Shown here: positions 35,857 to 45,304 of the stretch, piece after piece | Numbering within the stretch: the first letter of the stretch is position 1 | Layout of the letters: each line of letters begins with the position of its first letter | Source of the DNA: Vallitalea okinawensis | Lineage (GTDB): Bacteria; Bacillota; Clostridia; Lachnospirales; PQDH01 | Assembly (NCBI RefSeq): GCF_002964605.1 | Contig: NZ_PQDH01000003.1 | Span: 310,001-374,000 of the forward strand | Direction: 5' to 3' | DNA length: 64,000 bases | The notes under the pieces: model-generated | The model's input: only the letters and a program-made list of their open reading frames with translations | The model's database searches: none | What the model was told of the DNA's origin: nothing | Made by a program: the position numbers and the translations under genes

Positions 35857-36654
35857 TTAATCTTGGGAACAATATTTCATATTAATTTGTCCTCTTCCCT
35901 CATTACTTTCGTATCCAAAATTCTGGTAAATGCTCATAGCTTTATCATTCTGAACGTCACAAGCTAGAAAACTTCTTCTGGCACCATTATCCTTTCCCCA
36001 TTGAATAGCGTAATTAAGCAAAGAATGCCCTATACCTTTAGACTGGTGATTTGGGTCCACAGCGACTTCTCGTATCCATAGAATAGGACCTTTCTCACTC
36101 TCAAAACCATAGAGATTAACACAACATATACCTACTAAGTAATCATTAACTTCTACCACTAAAACATGAGAGTTATCATTTCCATTCCATTCTTTAATCC
36201 ATTGACCCGTTTCACCTATAAATCCTCTTGACTCTCCTTGACAGGCTTTTGTTACACGACTAGCTTCACTATATTCCTCTTCTTTTAATGTTCTAACTTT
36301 CTTACTTGGTTCGCTGATTTCAACTGAATCTAGATCATTAATCCAAAAATCCACCCATTCACTTTCAATCCTGAATCCGAGTAACTTTAATTCTTCCTCA
36401 AAGTCATCTGGTATAAATTCAATATAAAAATTCTTTTGATCCGATTGATTAATGAGCTTCTTTAGTCCTTTAATAAAACCCTCCTTTGAGATTGCTCCCC
36501 AGAAGATTTGTAATTGATCTCCAATTTCTTTTGTTAAGAAAACATAATTTTCATTACTAAAAAAAACTCTAGCACCTTCTATATCTTCAAAATCAACATA
36601 CATTAAAGAATTATAAGCCATATTTTTGATTTTTTCTAATAACTTCTTATCCAT
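35857..36654 (-). CDS. GNAT-family acetyltransferase
   Basis: A 265-residue protein with an N-terminal domain (about 1-120) and a C-terminal GNAT domain holding VDPNHQSKGIGHSLLNYAI (acetyl-CoA motif, about 208-226) and QNDKAMSIYQNFGYE. The ATG at 36654 behind AAAGGTGA is preferred; an upstream GTG lies inside that ribosome site. Substrate unknown. Confidence 0.82.
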   Translation of the reverse strand: MDKKLLEKIKNMAYNSLMYVDFEDIEGARVFFSNENYVFLTKEIGDQLQIFWGAISKEGFIKGLKKLINQSDQKNFYIEFIPDDFEEELKLLGFRIESEWVDFWINDLDSVEISEPSKKVRTLKEEEYSEASRVTKACQGESRGFIGETGQWIKEWNGNDNSHVLVVEVNDYLVGICCVNLYGFESEKGPILWIREVAVDPNHQSKGIGHSLLNYAIQWGKDNGARRSFLACDVQNDKAMSIYQNFGYESNEGRGQINMKYCSQD

Positions 36655-36693
36655 TAACAATTTCACCTTTTCTCTTATGTATCTTTGACGTTT

Positions 36694-37251
36694 TTATATG
36701 CTATCGTATAACTCACATCCCATCTTAGTCGGATGGTCTTTAACTGTTACTCCTCTTTTTTCTTTTCTTAACATCCACATAACAGCCATATCTCCTCCTC
36801 CTGATGCAAGCATGATAATAGCATAAAGCATAACAAAATTATTACCAGTCAATAGTGCATAAAGAACTGGTAGTATACCTAAGATAACTGTTGGTAACAT
36901 GATGCTAAAACGATATGTACGTATATCTACTGCTTTCGAACAGGTTGCAAAAGGAGTTAGTTTCTTCCACCACACATCTATTTTAACATCTTTTAGTTGA
37001 ACTTCTTTACATGTCAGAAAACCTACACAATGTAAAACTTCATGAATAATAATCAATGTTACAAGTATAGCAATATAAAGTAAGATATCAATGACAATAT
37101 TATCAAATATGAGTAATGCATCTGTTATATCTTTTCTCCATAATTGATAATAAAGAATGACAACAAGCATACTAGGTATAATACCGACAATGGTACCTAC
37201 AATTTGACCTTTATCTATTGACATTGTCATGTCGCGTTTATTAGTATTCAT
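36694..37251 (-). CDS. DUF3267 putative membrane metalloprotease
   Basis: A 185-residue membrane protein with about four hydrophobic segments and the zincin motif HEVLH near residue 66 on one of them, plus a conserved DVKIDVWWKKLTPFATC stretch, matching the DUF3267 family. Proteolysis is predicted only from HExxH. AGGAAAT precedes the ATG. Confidence 0.78.
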   Translation of the reverse strand: MNTNKRDMTMSIDKGQIVGTIVGIIPSMLVVILYYQLWRKDITDALLIFDNIVIDILLYIAILVTLIIIHEVLHCVGFLTCKEVQLKDVKIDVWWKKLTPFATCSKAVDIRTYRFSIMLPTVILGILPVLYALLTGNNFVMLYAIIMLASGGGDMAVMWMLRKEKRGVTVKDHPTKMGCELYDSI

Positions 37252-37314
37252 TCAGTTATTTCCTACTTTCCCATTTATCCTTTGTCAACATATGTATCTA
37301 TCTCTAGTATCCCA

Positions 37315-38292
37315 TCATTTCACAAATGGAAAGAGTAATTTTTCATTCTCTTTTTCATGCATCGTTTTCTTATTGATGAGTTTAAAGCCAGTATCAATAT
37401 AGGATTCAACCTCCTTTTCACTAAGGCTGTCTACTGCTGTCTTAACAGCTATATACCCCATATTAAAAGGTCTCTGAACAACGATTGCTGTCGTAATATC
37501 ATCCTCAAGATACTGAATTTGCTCTAAGGATGAATCAAACCCAACAACAACTATTTCACCTTCTAATCCTAATTCCTCTACAGCTCTTGCTACCCCCAGC
37601 GCTGATGGATCATTAGCTCCAAAAATCCCTTTCAAATTTGGATACTTATTAATAATGCGCTTAGTCTCTTCATAAGCCTTATCTTCTAAACCATCACTAT
37701 AGGCAATCTCAACAATTTTAATATTTTTATACTCAGATAAAGCTTCTGTAAAACCACTTTCTCTATCAATTGCAGTTGAAGCACCTTCCACATAACTTAT
37801 TACAGCAACTTCTCCCTCTTCCTTGATTAACTTAGCTAATTCATGAGCTACAGCACGTGTAGCATTGACATTGTCTGTTGCAATAAAGCTGGTAGCTAAT
37901 CCACCTGCAATATTTGAATCAAGTGTCATTAATGTAATCTCCTCTTTTATAGCCTTTTCAGCAACTGGTACCAAGTACTTATAGTCACATGCTGCTAAAA
38001 TAATTGCATCTGGTTGAGTCTTAATAGTATCCTCCATTATTCTTATTTGACCATGAATATCCGATTCATCCGTAGGTCCTTGAATTTCAAGATTAATATT
38101 GAGTTCTTCAGCAGCAACTTCGGCACCCATCTTAACGAGTTGCCAAAACTCCAAATCTTCTTCAACACTTTTCAAAACTAAACCTATCTTTTTCTCATTA
38201 TTTCCATCGCCATTAATTTGTGTAGCAATGACTAAATATAAAACCAAAAGAACGCAACTTATTAACAGAATGAAACTGACTATTTTATTCAC
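37315..38292 (-). CDS. Orphan sugar-binding protein (periplasmic-binding family 4)
   Basis: A 325-residue RbsB-type binding protein: N-terminal hydrophobic anchor (about 5-25) without a convincing lipobox cysteine, then IGLVLKSVEEDLEFWQLV, GASTAIDRESGF and ANDPSALGVARAVEE of the fold. No ABC permease or ATPase is adjacent. Membrane-anchored binding proteins of this type often sense sugars for two-component systems, but no kinase is nearby. GTG start behind GGGGGGATAGG. A consensus promoter and LacI-type operator precede it, so it is sugar-regulated. Confidence 0.82.
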   Translation of the reverse strand: MNKIVSFILLISCVLLVLYLVIATQINGDGNNEKKIGLVLKSVEEDLEFWQLVKMGAEVAAEELNINLEIQGPTDESDIHGQIRIMEDTIKTQPDAIILAACDYKYLVPVAEKAIKEEITLMTLDSNIAGGLATSFIATDNVNATRAVAHELAKLIKEEGEVAVISYVEGASTAIDRESGFTEALSEYKNIKIVEIAYSDGLEDKAYEETKRIINKYPNLKGIFGANDPSALGVARAVEELGLEGEIVVVGFDSSLEQIQYLEDDITTAIVVQRPFNMGYIAVKTAVDSLSEKEVESYIDTGFKLINKKTMHEKENEKLLFPFVK

Positions 38293-38328
38293 CCTATCCC
38301 CCCAAGTTTGACTAAAATTGATTTTAAA

Positions 38329-38342
38329 GCTAAACGTTTAGC
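38329..38342. promoter_or_regulatory. LacI-type operator of the orphan binding protein
   Basis: Perfect 14-base palindrome with half-site GCTAAAC, centred on CG as in LacI/CcpA-family operators, 9 bases downstream of the -10 box. Half-sites differ from the fucose operator (ATAGTAAAC), so another repressor is likely. Confidence 0.78.
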
Positions 38343-38351
38343 CCTACTGTA

Positions 38352-38379
38352 ATTATATCAATAATTCTAATAATGTCAA
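38352..38379 (-). promoter_or_regulatory. Promoter of the orphan binding protein
   Basis: Minus strand TTGACA (38374-38379), 16-base spacer, TATAAT (38352-38357) preceded by TG one base upstream, an extended -10. Confidence 0.82.
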
Positions 38380-38445
38380 ACTAGGTCTTACAAACATTGG
38401 GGAGTTATACTTCTTATCGTCTAAGTAATCTTAGCCAGCTCTATT

Positions 38446-39498
38446 TCATATTTCCTTTCCATTATACTTCTTAATATGACTAAATGGTGGTTCATAAAAG
38501 ATAGATACCGCCGCAAGAATTTCATCTTTTCTTTTTGCACTTTCTTCATCATTTAGGTTCAATACGATATCCTCTACATCATGGGGACCTTGGCGCCAGT
38601 GACCGGTGATAGCACCCTTAAATTCGCCATCAATCAAAATATACTGAAGTACCTCAAGACCTTTGAAGTTTTCTTTTAAATTATGTTCTTGTGATTTAAC
38701 CAAAAAGTCTGATCTATGGAAAACATAGACTGATGGTTCCATGGTCATATCATCGCTTTCTTTTAAATTTAGATCTACAGAGCGCATCCAATAAACACTG
38801 TCTTCTAAAGCAACAGAGGTGATCACCTTATTCTTTTCCAAATCAGCAATAGCTTCTTTAATATCTCTCTTGGGTAATCTCAACCAACTCTTCATACCAT
38901 CAATTGTACCAAAGACATTCAGATATAAAAAGTCCATTATCATTTTAGAAATAGCATCTGTTTTTGTATATCGATTTGGAGTAATACCTTGCCACTCATT
39001 CTCGAAAACATACCACCCGCGTTCCCAATCATCGTCTATCTGATCTTCATATACCATGAAAGCCTTTTGAAGTTTATGCAATATAGGCATGATTTCTTTA
39101 TTAAGCATACCTGTCATCTCTTTTAATTGCTTGCTTGTTAGTGGACCTTCTTGTTTAAGTATATCAAGTATGCGAGCTTCTTCAAACGTCATAATACCCA
39201 TATCTTTCTTGAATGCAGCCATATAAAGTTCCATATTTTCTGCATAAACATAACCTACACTACCACCTTGAAAGCGACCTTTTACAATCATCCTTTTCCC
39301 CCGCAAGTCATCGTTAAGAGCAATATCATCAAATTTAGCTCTATGTACTAAGCTTGGTGCTTCTCCGGGACGACTAAAATACCTAGGTGCTACTGGCTGC
39401 ATTTTCTTAAAAAGTTTTTTATAATCTTCTTTTGTTCCTATTTGGTTACTTAGGCACTGTCGTTTCATCATTTCTGCAATTAAAGCTTTTCGTCTCAT
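38446..39498 (-). CDS. AlkZ/YcaQ-like winged-helix protein
   Basis: A 350-residue protein resembling the HTH_42 (AlkZ/YcaQ) family of winged-helix DNA glycosylases, with MRRKALIAEMMKRQCLSNQI at the start, winged-helix segments (FEEARILDILKQEGPLTSKQL), and a C-terminal all-beta part with GAITGHWRQGPHDVEDI. I could not confirm the catalytic QxD/QxQ motif, so glycosylase activity is unproven and a non-catalytic AlkZ-related role is possible. AAGGAG precedes the ATG. Confidence 0.65.
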   Translation of the reverse strand: MRRKALIAEMMKRQCLSNQIGTKEDYKKLFKKMQPVAPRYFSRPGEAPSLVHRAKFDDIALNDDLRGKRMIVKGRFQGGSVGYVYAENMELYMAAFKKDMGIMTFEEARILDILKQEGPLTSKQLKEMTGMLNKEIMPILHKLQKAFMVYEDQIDDDWERGWYVFENEWQGITPNRYTKTDAISKMIMDFLYLNVFGTIDGMKSWLRLPKRDIKEAIADLEKNKVITSVALEDSVYWMRSVDLNLKESDDMTMEPSVYVFHRSDFLVKSQEHNLKENFKGLEVLQYILIDGEFKGAITGHWRQGPHDVEDIVLNLNDEESAKRKDEILAAVSIFYEPPFSHIKKYNGKEI

Positions 39499-39544
39499 TA
39501 GTGTAACTCCTTATTTGTTTTAATAGATAATATCCAATCTCCTT

Positions 39545-40279
39545 TTATTTCTCAAACCATACCAACATACTACCTGCGGTAGTCAACTCATTTTCTTTCC
39601 CAGCATCTGCTTTTAAATCTGCCAATCCTTTTATGTATTCACCTTCAGGTATTAGATGAAGCATTGAAAATCCTTTATCCTCCACCAATTTTATAAACTC
39701 TGGTGTAATTAACTTTCCTCTACCTCTATGTTTTTCCACATTCTTTAACCACTTAAACTTTCTTTCTTCGGCTTTTTGTTGGATCTCATCGATATCAGGA
39801 TATCTCTCTTTGTCCACATCAATGGTTGATGGGAAATAAGAAGCATAAAACCTCTTCTCAATTTGTGAATGTGATTGAGTAATGATACATAACTTTCCTG
39901 ACTCTTTAAGAACTCGTCTTATTTCTTTAAACATCAGTTTGAGGTCTAATACGTGATGTATGACATCAGTCATATAAACAAAATCAAAAAAGTCATCATT
40001 ATAAGGGATTTTTTCATGATTACCCTTTGTGATGATTAGATTAGGATTCTTTCTGATGGCTTTCTGTCGCATACCATCAGAAGGTTCTAATCCGTAGATC
40101 TGTGCGTCAGTTAACTTGTGAAAACTATTCATATAGTTACCAGTTCCACAACCAAAGTCTAAAATTTTACTGTTAGCATTCATATTAACTTCATCAAGAA
40201 ACATCTTTATTAACTCAACGTCTGATTCTCTCACATTGTCATACTTTTTAGAAAGTTCATTATAATTCACTTTCAACAA
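39545..40279 (-). CDS. Class I SAM-dependent methyltransferase
   Basis: A 244-residue methyltransferase with ILDFGCGTGNYMNS (SAM loop, about 39-52), IYGLEPSDGMRQKA and YMTDVIHHVLDLKLMFKEI. The UbiE/Methyltransf_11 layout is clear. The start is one of two consecutive TTG codons behind GGGGGAG; the second has the better spacing. Substrate unknown. Confidence 0.8.
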   Translation of the reverse strand: MLKVNYNELSKKYDNVRESDVELIKMFLDEVNMNANSKILDFGCGTGNYMNSFHKLTDAQIYGLEPSDGMRQKAIRKNPNLIITKGNHEKIPYNDDFFDFVYMTDVIHHVLDLKLMFKEIRRVLKESGKLCIITQSHSQIEKRFYASYFPSTIDVDKERYPDIDEIQQKAEERKFKWLKNVEKHRGRGKLITPEFIKLVEDKGFSMLHLIPEGEYIKGLADLKADAGKENELTTAGSMLVWFEK

Positions 40280-40343
40280 AATCTCCCCCTTGCCTATGTA
40301 GTATACGCTTTATTTAAGCTATATTATCCTATTTGCTAATTAA

Positions 40344-40922
40344 TTAATAACCCATAATAGTCTTAAGTTGATTGACATTATCAATCGTAGTCAGCATTTC
40401 AACTAATTTAAATGCAACGTCAATAGCCGTTGATGGACACCAGGATGTTATAATATTTTGATCTACTACAACTGGTTCATTGATTACTGTTACATTATAT
40501 TGCATTAATTCTTTCTGCCTTCTACCACCCATAAGGTGATATGTTGTAGCACTTCTATTATTAAGTATACCACTTTTACCTAAAGGTAGAGCTCCTACGC
40601 ATATAGAAGCTATTATTTTTCCTTGGGCATTAAATTCCCTTATTAATTGGAGTACATCTTCCTGATAAGCATCTTTGTAAAAACCATAATCACCAAAACC
40701 GCCTGGTACAGCTAATGCCTCATATTCCCTAACGTCTATATCATTTAGCAATCTGTCTACTTTTAGCGGAATATTAAATGTAGTAAGTACTTCTTTGGCT
40801 CTACCGCAAGTGATTACATTGATATCACCTTTTAAATAGTGCTTATGCCAACCAATAACGTCGACAAAAGCACTCATTTCTATTAATTCTACTCCTTGAG
40901 CTAAATACATGAGTATTTTCAC
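40344..40922 (-). CDS. DJ-1/PfpI family protein
   Basis: A 192-residue glutamine-amidotransferase-fold protein with the nucleophile elbow ASICVGALPLG (Cys near residue 107) and SATTYHLM after it, as in DJ-1/PfpI and ThiJ proteins. GTG start overlaps the stop of the ASCH gene by 4 bases and has GGAGGGG upstream. Roles in this family range from protease to glyoxalase; none can be chosen. Confidence 0.82.
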   Translation of the reverse strand: MKILMYLAQGVELIEMSAFVDVIGWHKHYLKGDINVITCGRAKEVLTTFNIPLKVDRLLNDIDVREYEALAVPGGFGDYGFYKDAYQEDVLQLIREFNAQGKIIASICVGALPLGKSGILNNRSATTYHLMGGRRQKELMQYNVTVINEPVVVDQNIITSWCPSTAIDVAFKLVEMLTTIDNVNQLKTIMGY

Positions 40923-41395
40923 TTTACCCCTCCATACACTACTCTAAATTCCTCACATACTACTAGCATATCTTCTGAGAAAGCCCTCTTCACTTCTTTA
41001 AGTTCCTCTTCAAAGAATTGATTATGTACCTTTCTCCAATAATTTAGACTTCTATCTCCTTCACCTTCTTTATAAGCAAAGGCTTCTGGTACTTCTTTAA
41101 AAGGTACAATATTTACATTTACTGTTTCAATAATACACTGAGCCTCGCCATCCCAATTGGTTATAATACTCAGGTCACCTATTTGTGGTATTTCTTCGTC
41201 TTCCATACTATACCAATAGTGTAACGATGATGTAGCAATTTTAACTCCTGATTTAACTAACTCAGCTAGATGATTTGCACTCTCTTCATCATTGCAGAAA
41301 TGCCATGCTTCATACTCTCTATTGAATTTATCATCATTAATTGCATCAAGATATGCTCTCCACATTTTCTGTACTGATTGATGCTCTTTGTCCAT
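40919..41395 (-). CDS. ASCH-domain protein
   Basis: A 158-residue ASCH (YqfB-like, PUA-related) protein. Features are AWHFCNDEESANHLAELV, KSGVKIATSSLHYWY and IPQIGDLSIITNWDGEAQCII, characteristic of the RNA-binding-like fold. Some ASCH proteins are ribonucleases or act on acetylated cytidine. AGGAGGC precedes the ATG. It is coupled to the DJ-1 gene downstream. Confidence 0.83.
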   Translation of the reverse strand: MDKEHQSVQKMWRAYLDAINDDKFNREYEAWHFCNDEESANHLAELVKSGVKIATSSLHYWYSMEDEEIPQIGDLSIITNWDGEAQCIIETVNVNIVPFKEVPEAFAYKEGEGDRSLNYWRKVHNQFFEEELKEVKRAFSEDMLVVCEEFRVVYGGVK

Positions 41396-41427
41396 GTCGT
41401 TGCCTCCTAATAATGTTTATACTTTGA

Positions 41428-41952
41428 CTAAAATTTTATTTCCTCTGTTAACTTAACATCTGCAAACCAGTCACCAAGAACTTTATTATGATGTTCAATG
41501 ATTTGAGACGCTTTTAATGTACTATCTATAGTACTGTGACCATCCTTAACTAAACTAACATCATAGCCTAATGAAAAGGCACGTCTACATGTTGTATCAA
41601 CACAATATTCTGTTTGAAGTCCAGTCATTATTAAATGACTTATATTTCTCTGCTCCAGCTCGTCTTTCAGTGTAGTATCTTGGAAGGAATCTGGTTTATT
41701 TTTATGAACAATAATATCGCCTTCCTTGGGTTTAATATCTTGATGTACTTGCCAAACCTCAGAACCATACTGTAGAATACCACCTTCATCATGATGATGT
41801 TGTACATATATAATTGGAATTTCCTTTTCACGAGCTTCCATGATAAGTTTTTTAATGTTTTCTAATAATTCTTTTTCATTATAAATCGGATAATTGGCAA
41901 TATTAAATATCCCAACTTGTACATCAATTATTACTAATGCGCTATTACCCAT
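41428..41952 (-). CDS. Isochorismatase-family cysteine hydrolase
   Basis: The 174-residue protein has SALVIIDVQVGIF (catalytic Asp, residues 4-16), HKNKPDSFQ (Lys) and TGLQTEYCVDTTCRRAF (catalytic Cys, about 112-128), the complete Asp-Lys-Cys triad of the nicotinamidase/isochorismatase fold. The ATG at 41952 is preferred, since the upstream GTG is part of the AAAGGTGG ribosome site. Substrate unassigned. Confidence 0.88.
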   Translation of the reverse strand: MGNSALVIIDVQVGIFNIANYPIYNEKELLENIKKLIMEAREKEIPIIYVQHHHDEGGILQYGSEVWQVHQDIKPKEGDIIVHKNKPDSFQDTTLKDELEQRNISHLIMTGLQTEYCVDTTCRRAFSLGYDVSLVKDGHSTIDSTLKASQIIEHHNKVLGDWFADVKLTEEIKF

Positions 41953-42004
41953 CTCAATAACCACCTTTAATTAAATATTTAATAAAATACTAACTTCTAT
42001 TATA

Positions 42005-42844
42005 TCATAAGATCGATGCGCAACCACCTACAACAACTTCAGAAATATTATCTTCATGTAATTTAAGTCTTACCCTTATTTCTGAAGGTTGACCCATACT
42101 ATAGCCTTGTTCAAATACGTAATCTTTTACAAGAAACTTATCTTTGTACTTACTTAGATAGCAGGCGAGTGCACCGTTAGATGTACCCGTTGCAGATTCC
42201 TCATCAATACCATACAGTGGTGCAAAATTTCTACAATGTGCACTTGCTTCTTCTTTAGTTTCTAAAGTAAAAGCATGTATTCCAGTAACATTATATTGTC
42301 TGCTCAATTGACTAATATTATTATAATGAGGTTGCATGTTCGTAAGAAGATGTAAATCTCTAATGGGCAAAAATATATCCCTTATTCCTGTGGATACTAC
42401 TTGTATAGGTAAATCATTATCGATTAACTCATCATTCAAGTCAAAGCAACTCAATAACTCATTCTTATTAAGTGTTTCAAGAAACTGTGGCTTCTTTTGT
42501 TCCATATAGACCAAGTGGTGCTCATCAATGACTATTTTCAATATTCCTGCCTTTGTTTCTTGTTGATAACATCCTTGACCAATGATTCCTCGTTCTCTTA
42601 GTAGACTAAAGGTTGCTATGGTAGCATGCCCACAAAGGTCTACCTCTTCAACAGGGGTAAAAAATCTCACTCTAAAGTCTGCTTTATTTGAGTCCATGAC
42701 GAAAGCTGTCTCGGAATAACCAACTTCTGAAGCAATTTTACGCATAGCATCATCATTTAAGTGATCTGCATTTAAAACAACGCCTGCCGGGTTACCGCCT
42801 CTATTATTCTTAGTAAAAGAACGCAATCGAAAAATTTCAGACAT
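42005..42844 (-). CDS. PhzF-family isomerase/epimerase
   Basis: A 279-residue PhzF-fold protein with N-terminal RSFTKNNRGGNPAGVVL, SETAFV (catalytic Glu region near 43), and LCGHATIATFSLL (about 69-81), plus a C-terminal ATGTSNGALACYL. The fold has a pseudo-two-fold symmetry like diaminopimelate epimerase. The ATG at 42844 behind GAGGTGAG is preferred. Function in non-phenazine organisms is unknown. Confidence 0.87.
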   Translation of the reverse strand: MSEIFRLRSFTKNNRGGNPAGVVLNADHLNDDAMRKIASEVGYSETAFVMDSNKADFRVRFFTPVEEVDLCGHATIATFSLLRERGIIGQGCYQQETKAGILKIVIDEHHLVYMEQKKPQFLETLNKNELLSCFDLNDELIDNDLPIQVVSTGIRDIFLPIRDLHLLTNMQPHYNNISQLSRQYNVTGIHAFTLETKEEASAHCRNFAPLYGIDEESATGTSNGALACYLSKYKDKFLVKDYVFEQGYSMGQPSEIRVRLKLHEDNISEVVVGGCASIL

Positions 42845-42879
42845 AACGCTCACCTCTTTAATTGACCTAAATCAAAAGC

Positions 42880-43341
42880 TTAAAGATCTTTTTTCATTAT
42901 ACACGCTTTACCAAACTCCTCTGATTCAATCTCTTGTACAGGTATATAACCATATTTCTGATAAAACTGATAGGCTGTTAAGCTTGCAGGTAATTGGACA
43001 GTTTTAATGCCATTACTGCTAGCAATGTTTTCAATAAACTCCAGTAGCTTTCTTCCAACACCTCGCCCATGATATTTTACGTCAACAAATAAGGCATATA
43101 GGGTATCCCCTTCTAAACTAACCGTGCCTACTACAACATTCTCTTCATAAGCAACATACATATCTCTATCTTCTGACAGCAAAGTTACGTATTCAGGTGT
43201 ATACAACTTAGTCATATAATTAATAACCGTCTCTGGGTAGTCTTTACTATTTACTTTTATGAGATTATCTCTTATTATATGGGATACTTTTATAGCATCA
43301 CTTTTTTCATATGGTCTAATTGAAATAGCCTTAGTATCCAA
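42880..43341 (-). CDS. GNAT-family acetyltransferase
   Basis: A 153-residue GNAT, N-terminal SIRPYEKSDAIKVSHIIR, acetyl-CoA motif VDVKYHGRGVGRKLLEFI (about 94-111), and AYQFYQKYGYIPV near the end. TTG start with GGAGGGG upstream. It shows the compact single-domain layout of ElaA/YhbS-type acetyltransferases. Substrate unknown. Confidence 0.83.
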   Translation of the reverse strand: MDTKAISIRPYEKSDAIKVSHIIRDNLIKVNSKDYPETVINYMTKLYTPEYVTLLSEDRDMYVAYEENVVVGTVSLEGDTLYALFVDVKYHGRGVGRKLLEFIENIASSNGIKTVQLPASLTAYQFYQKYGYIPVQEIESEEFGKACIMKKDL

Positions 43342-43363
43342 TACAACCCCTCCATTATAATTG

Positions 43364-44842
43364 TTACTTTAGAATCTCTAATGCCTTTTCAACAAAGGTA
43401 TCAATATCCTTATAATAGTCATCTAGAGATTGAAAAGCCAATAAATCAGGCTCCATCACTTTTCCCTCCGTTTGGTAAGAAAAATCGCTGGACCAACCTT
43501 CCCACATTCCATAGCTAACTTGATAATTCTTACTCGGTAATGATACTGTTGTAGGAAGACCTCCTCCTGATAACACAACCCTATTTGATATCACAGTCCC
43601 TAAATCATATTCCAAACAGGCACTTATAAAGCTATCTGAAGAGCTATAAGTATACTCATTGGACAGTATAACTACTGGCAATGTATTGAGATATTGGTTG
43701 TCATTAGGCAGAATTCTCCAAGTCCACCATGGACTATAGCCCTCTTCAGCATCTCTACTCTTAGTATGTCTTTGAGATTCTGCTATCGTTCTAAAATAAT
43801 AAATATCCATAAACCTCTCAGTTTTCTTATATCTAAAATTACATATATCGATTTCATTATCCGTTAAATACCCAAGAATATCTCTAAATGACTCATTTCC
43901 TCCACCATTATATCTTAGATCTATGATAACACCATTAACATCCGCTTCTTCTAACTTCAAGACTATTTTTTCAAATTGCCTAATTATGTCTTTAGGACTA
44001 GTAGCAAAAGAAGGTATAAGGATATAGCCAATGTTCTTATCAAGTATATTATAGCTAGGTAAATCATTTTCATGATAATAGCCAAAATTAATATTCTCGC
44101 TACCCTTTTCCTTATCGATGGTGTATTTCTTTTGGAAGTCAATAGTTACTGTTTTCTGAGCTCCTTCTTTATTCTTAAGAAGTATATCCACTTGATCTGG
44201 AATTGTCTCATAGAACAGTGAAAAGTATGAAAGAATTTCGCCATTGATTTGACTCTGTGGATTCATAACTTTTTTTATATTACTTTCAACCTCAGTAAAG
44301 GGAATTCCATTCAAAGAAATTATTTCCCAACCAACTATATCAAAACTCTTTTGAGCAGCTATAATGATTGGTCGACCTTCAATAACTTTATAATCAAAAA
44401 GCTGCGTGTAATCTGTATTAATTTTACTTCTAATAGCGTATCTGGTATCGTAGTTAGAGGTATTAAAGTTCATATGTCCATCTTTAAAAAGACCTATAAA
44501 TTGAAGACATATCCTATAAAACTGTCGATCATTTACGGCATTGACTACTTGTTCTTTATACTTTTGATATTCATCTTCTAAGTTTAGCTCTAATGCCTCT
44601 TGCTTATAATCGAAGAGTATATAATTCTCTTTTAACTCTTTGTATAAAAAGTCAAAATCAATGATAAACTGTTCCTGTTTTGATAAGGAGCTTATATCCT
44701 CTTCAAGATGGTTCAAATAAACAGCCTCTCTTTGATTGATACCATAACCTCTATCCATAGCTAATGTAATAAATAATAAGACTAAAATTGCAATTATTAG
44801 AACTGATGACAGAAAAATAATTAATTTCTTTTTTCCCCTCAT
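43364..44842 (-). CDS. S41-family peptidase-like protein, membrane anchored
   Basis: A 492-residue protein with an N-terminal transmembrane anchor (about 6-28), a helical region (residues 40-140), a weak PDZ-like part (about 140-230) and an S41 C-terminal-processing peptidase domain with VIDLRYNGGGNESFRD and the nucleophile segment YTYSSSDSF (about 405-413). The upstream ribosome site is weak (GGGTTC). Substrate unknown. A distinct secreted S41 paralogue is at 47107. Confidence 0.8.
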   Translation of the reverse strand: MRGKKKLIIFLSSVLIIAILVLLFITLAMDRGYGINQREAVYLNHLEEDISSLSKQEQFIIDFDFLYKELKENYILFDYKQEALELNLEDEYQKYKEQVVNAVNDRQFYRICLQFIGLFKDGHMNFNTSNYDTRYAIRSKINTDYTQLFDYKVIEGRPIIIAAQKSFDIVGWEIISLNGIPFTEVESNIKKVMNPQSQINGEILSYFSLFYETIPDQVDILLKNKEGAQKTVTIDFQKKYTIDKEKGSENINFGYYHENDLPSYNILDKNIGYILIPSFATSPKDIIRQFEKIVLKLEEADVNGVIIDLRYNGGGNESFRDILGYLTDNEIDICNFRYKKTERFMDIYYFRTIAESQRHTKSRDAEEGYSPWWTWRILPNDNQYLNTLPVVILSNEYTYSSSDSFISACLEYDLGTVISNRVVLSGGGLPTTVSLPSKNYQVSYGMWEGWSSDFSYQTEGKVMEPDLLAFQSLDDYYKDIDTFVEKALEILK

Positions 44843-44902
44843 TCTTAATGAACCCGAACCTTTCTAATTGGTCACTTTCTCATTTACCTTTTAAAGCAAT
44901 TA

Positions 44903-45223
44903 TCAGTGACCTTTATGTTTTTTCTTTTTCTTCTGCAGCTTTAATTCAAACTTTCTTTTTTTAACTACTTCTTTATAATCTTTTCTAAGCTTTCTTTTCT
45001 TTAATTTCGAGGCTTCTCTTTGTAAACTGATAGTTTGTTGAGCTTTTGTGCCTATTCCCCTATTCCCTACTTCTTTGTTAATGGTTCTTTGTAATCTTTT
45101 AGGATTAATTTTCTTTTCAACTACCTCTTCTATTGGTATCTGTAGAGAGTATTTTAATTGGTGATAATGCTTTAAAATGAAATCATAGACTTCATAATCT
45201 TTTGGCTCTGAACCAAAAACCAT
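44903..45223 (-). CDS. YjdF-family (DUF2992) protein with missing N-terminal start
   Basis: The C-terminal half has the family signature RGIGTKAQQTISLQREASK followed by a Lys-rich tail. The same frame continues upstream of the ATG at 45223 with 26 more conserved codons (FEKPFWIGIFERKDGTNYEV) up to 45301, but the codon where a start is expected (45302-45304) is TAA and no ATG, GTG or TTG lies in that stretch. GAGGT 8 bases before 45223 could drive translation of a 106-residue truncated form. So this is either a start-lost pseudogene, an unusual start, or a base error. Confidence 0.7.
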   Translation of the reverse strand: MVFGSEPKDYEVYDFILKHYHQLKYSLQIPIEEVVEKKINPKRLQRTINKEVGNRGIGTKAQQTISLQREASKLKKRKLRKDYKEVVKKRKFELKLQKKKKKHKGH

Positions 45224-45304
45224 TCGAGCGACCTCATAATTAGTTCCATCTTTTCTTTCAAAAATACCTATCCAAAAAGGTTTTTCAAAGGAGATGGTTA
45301 ATTA

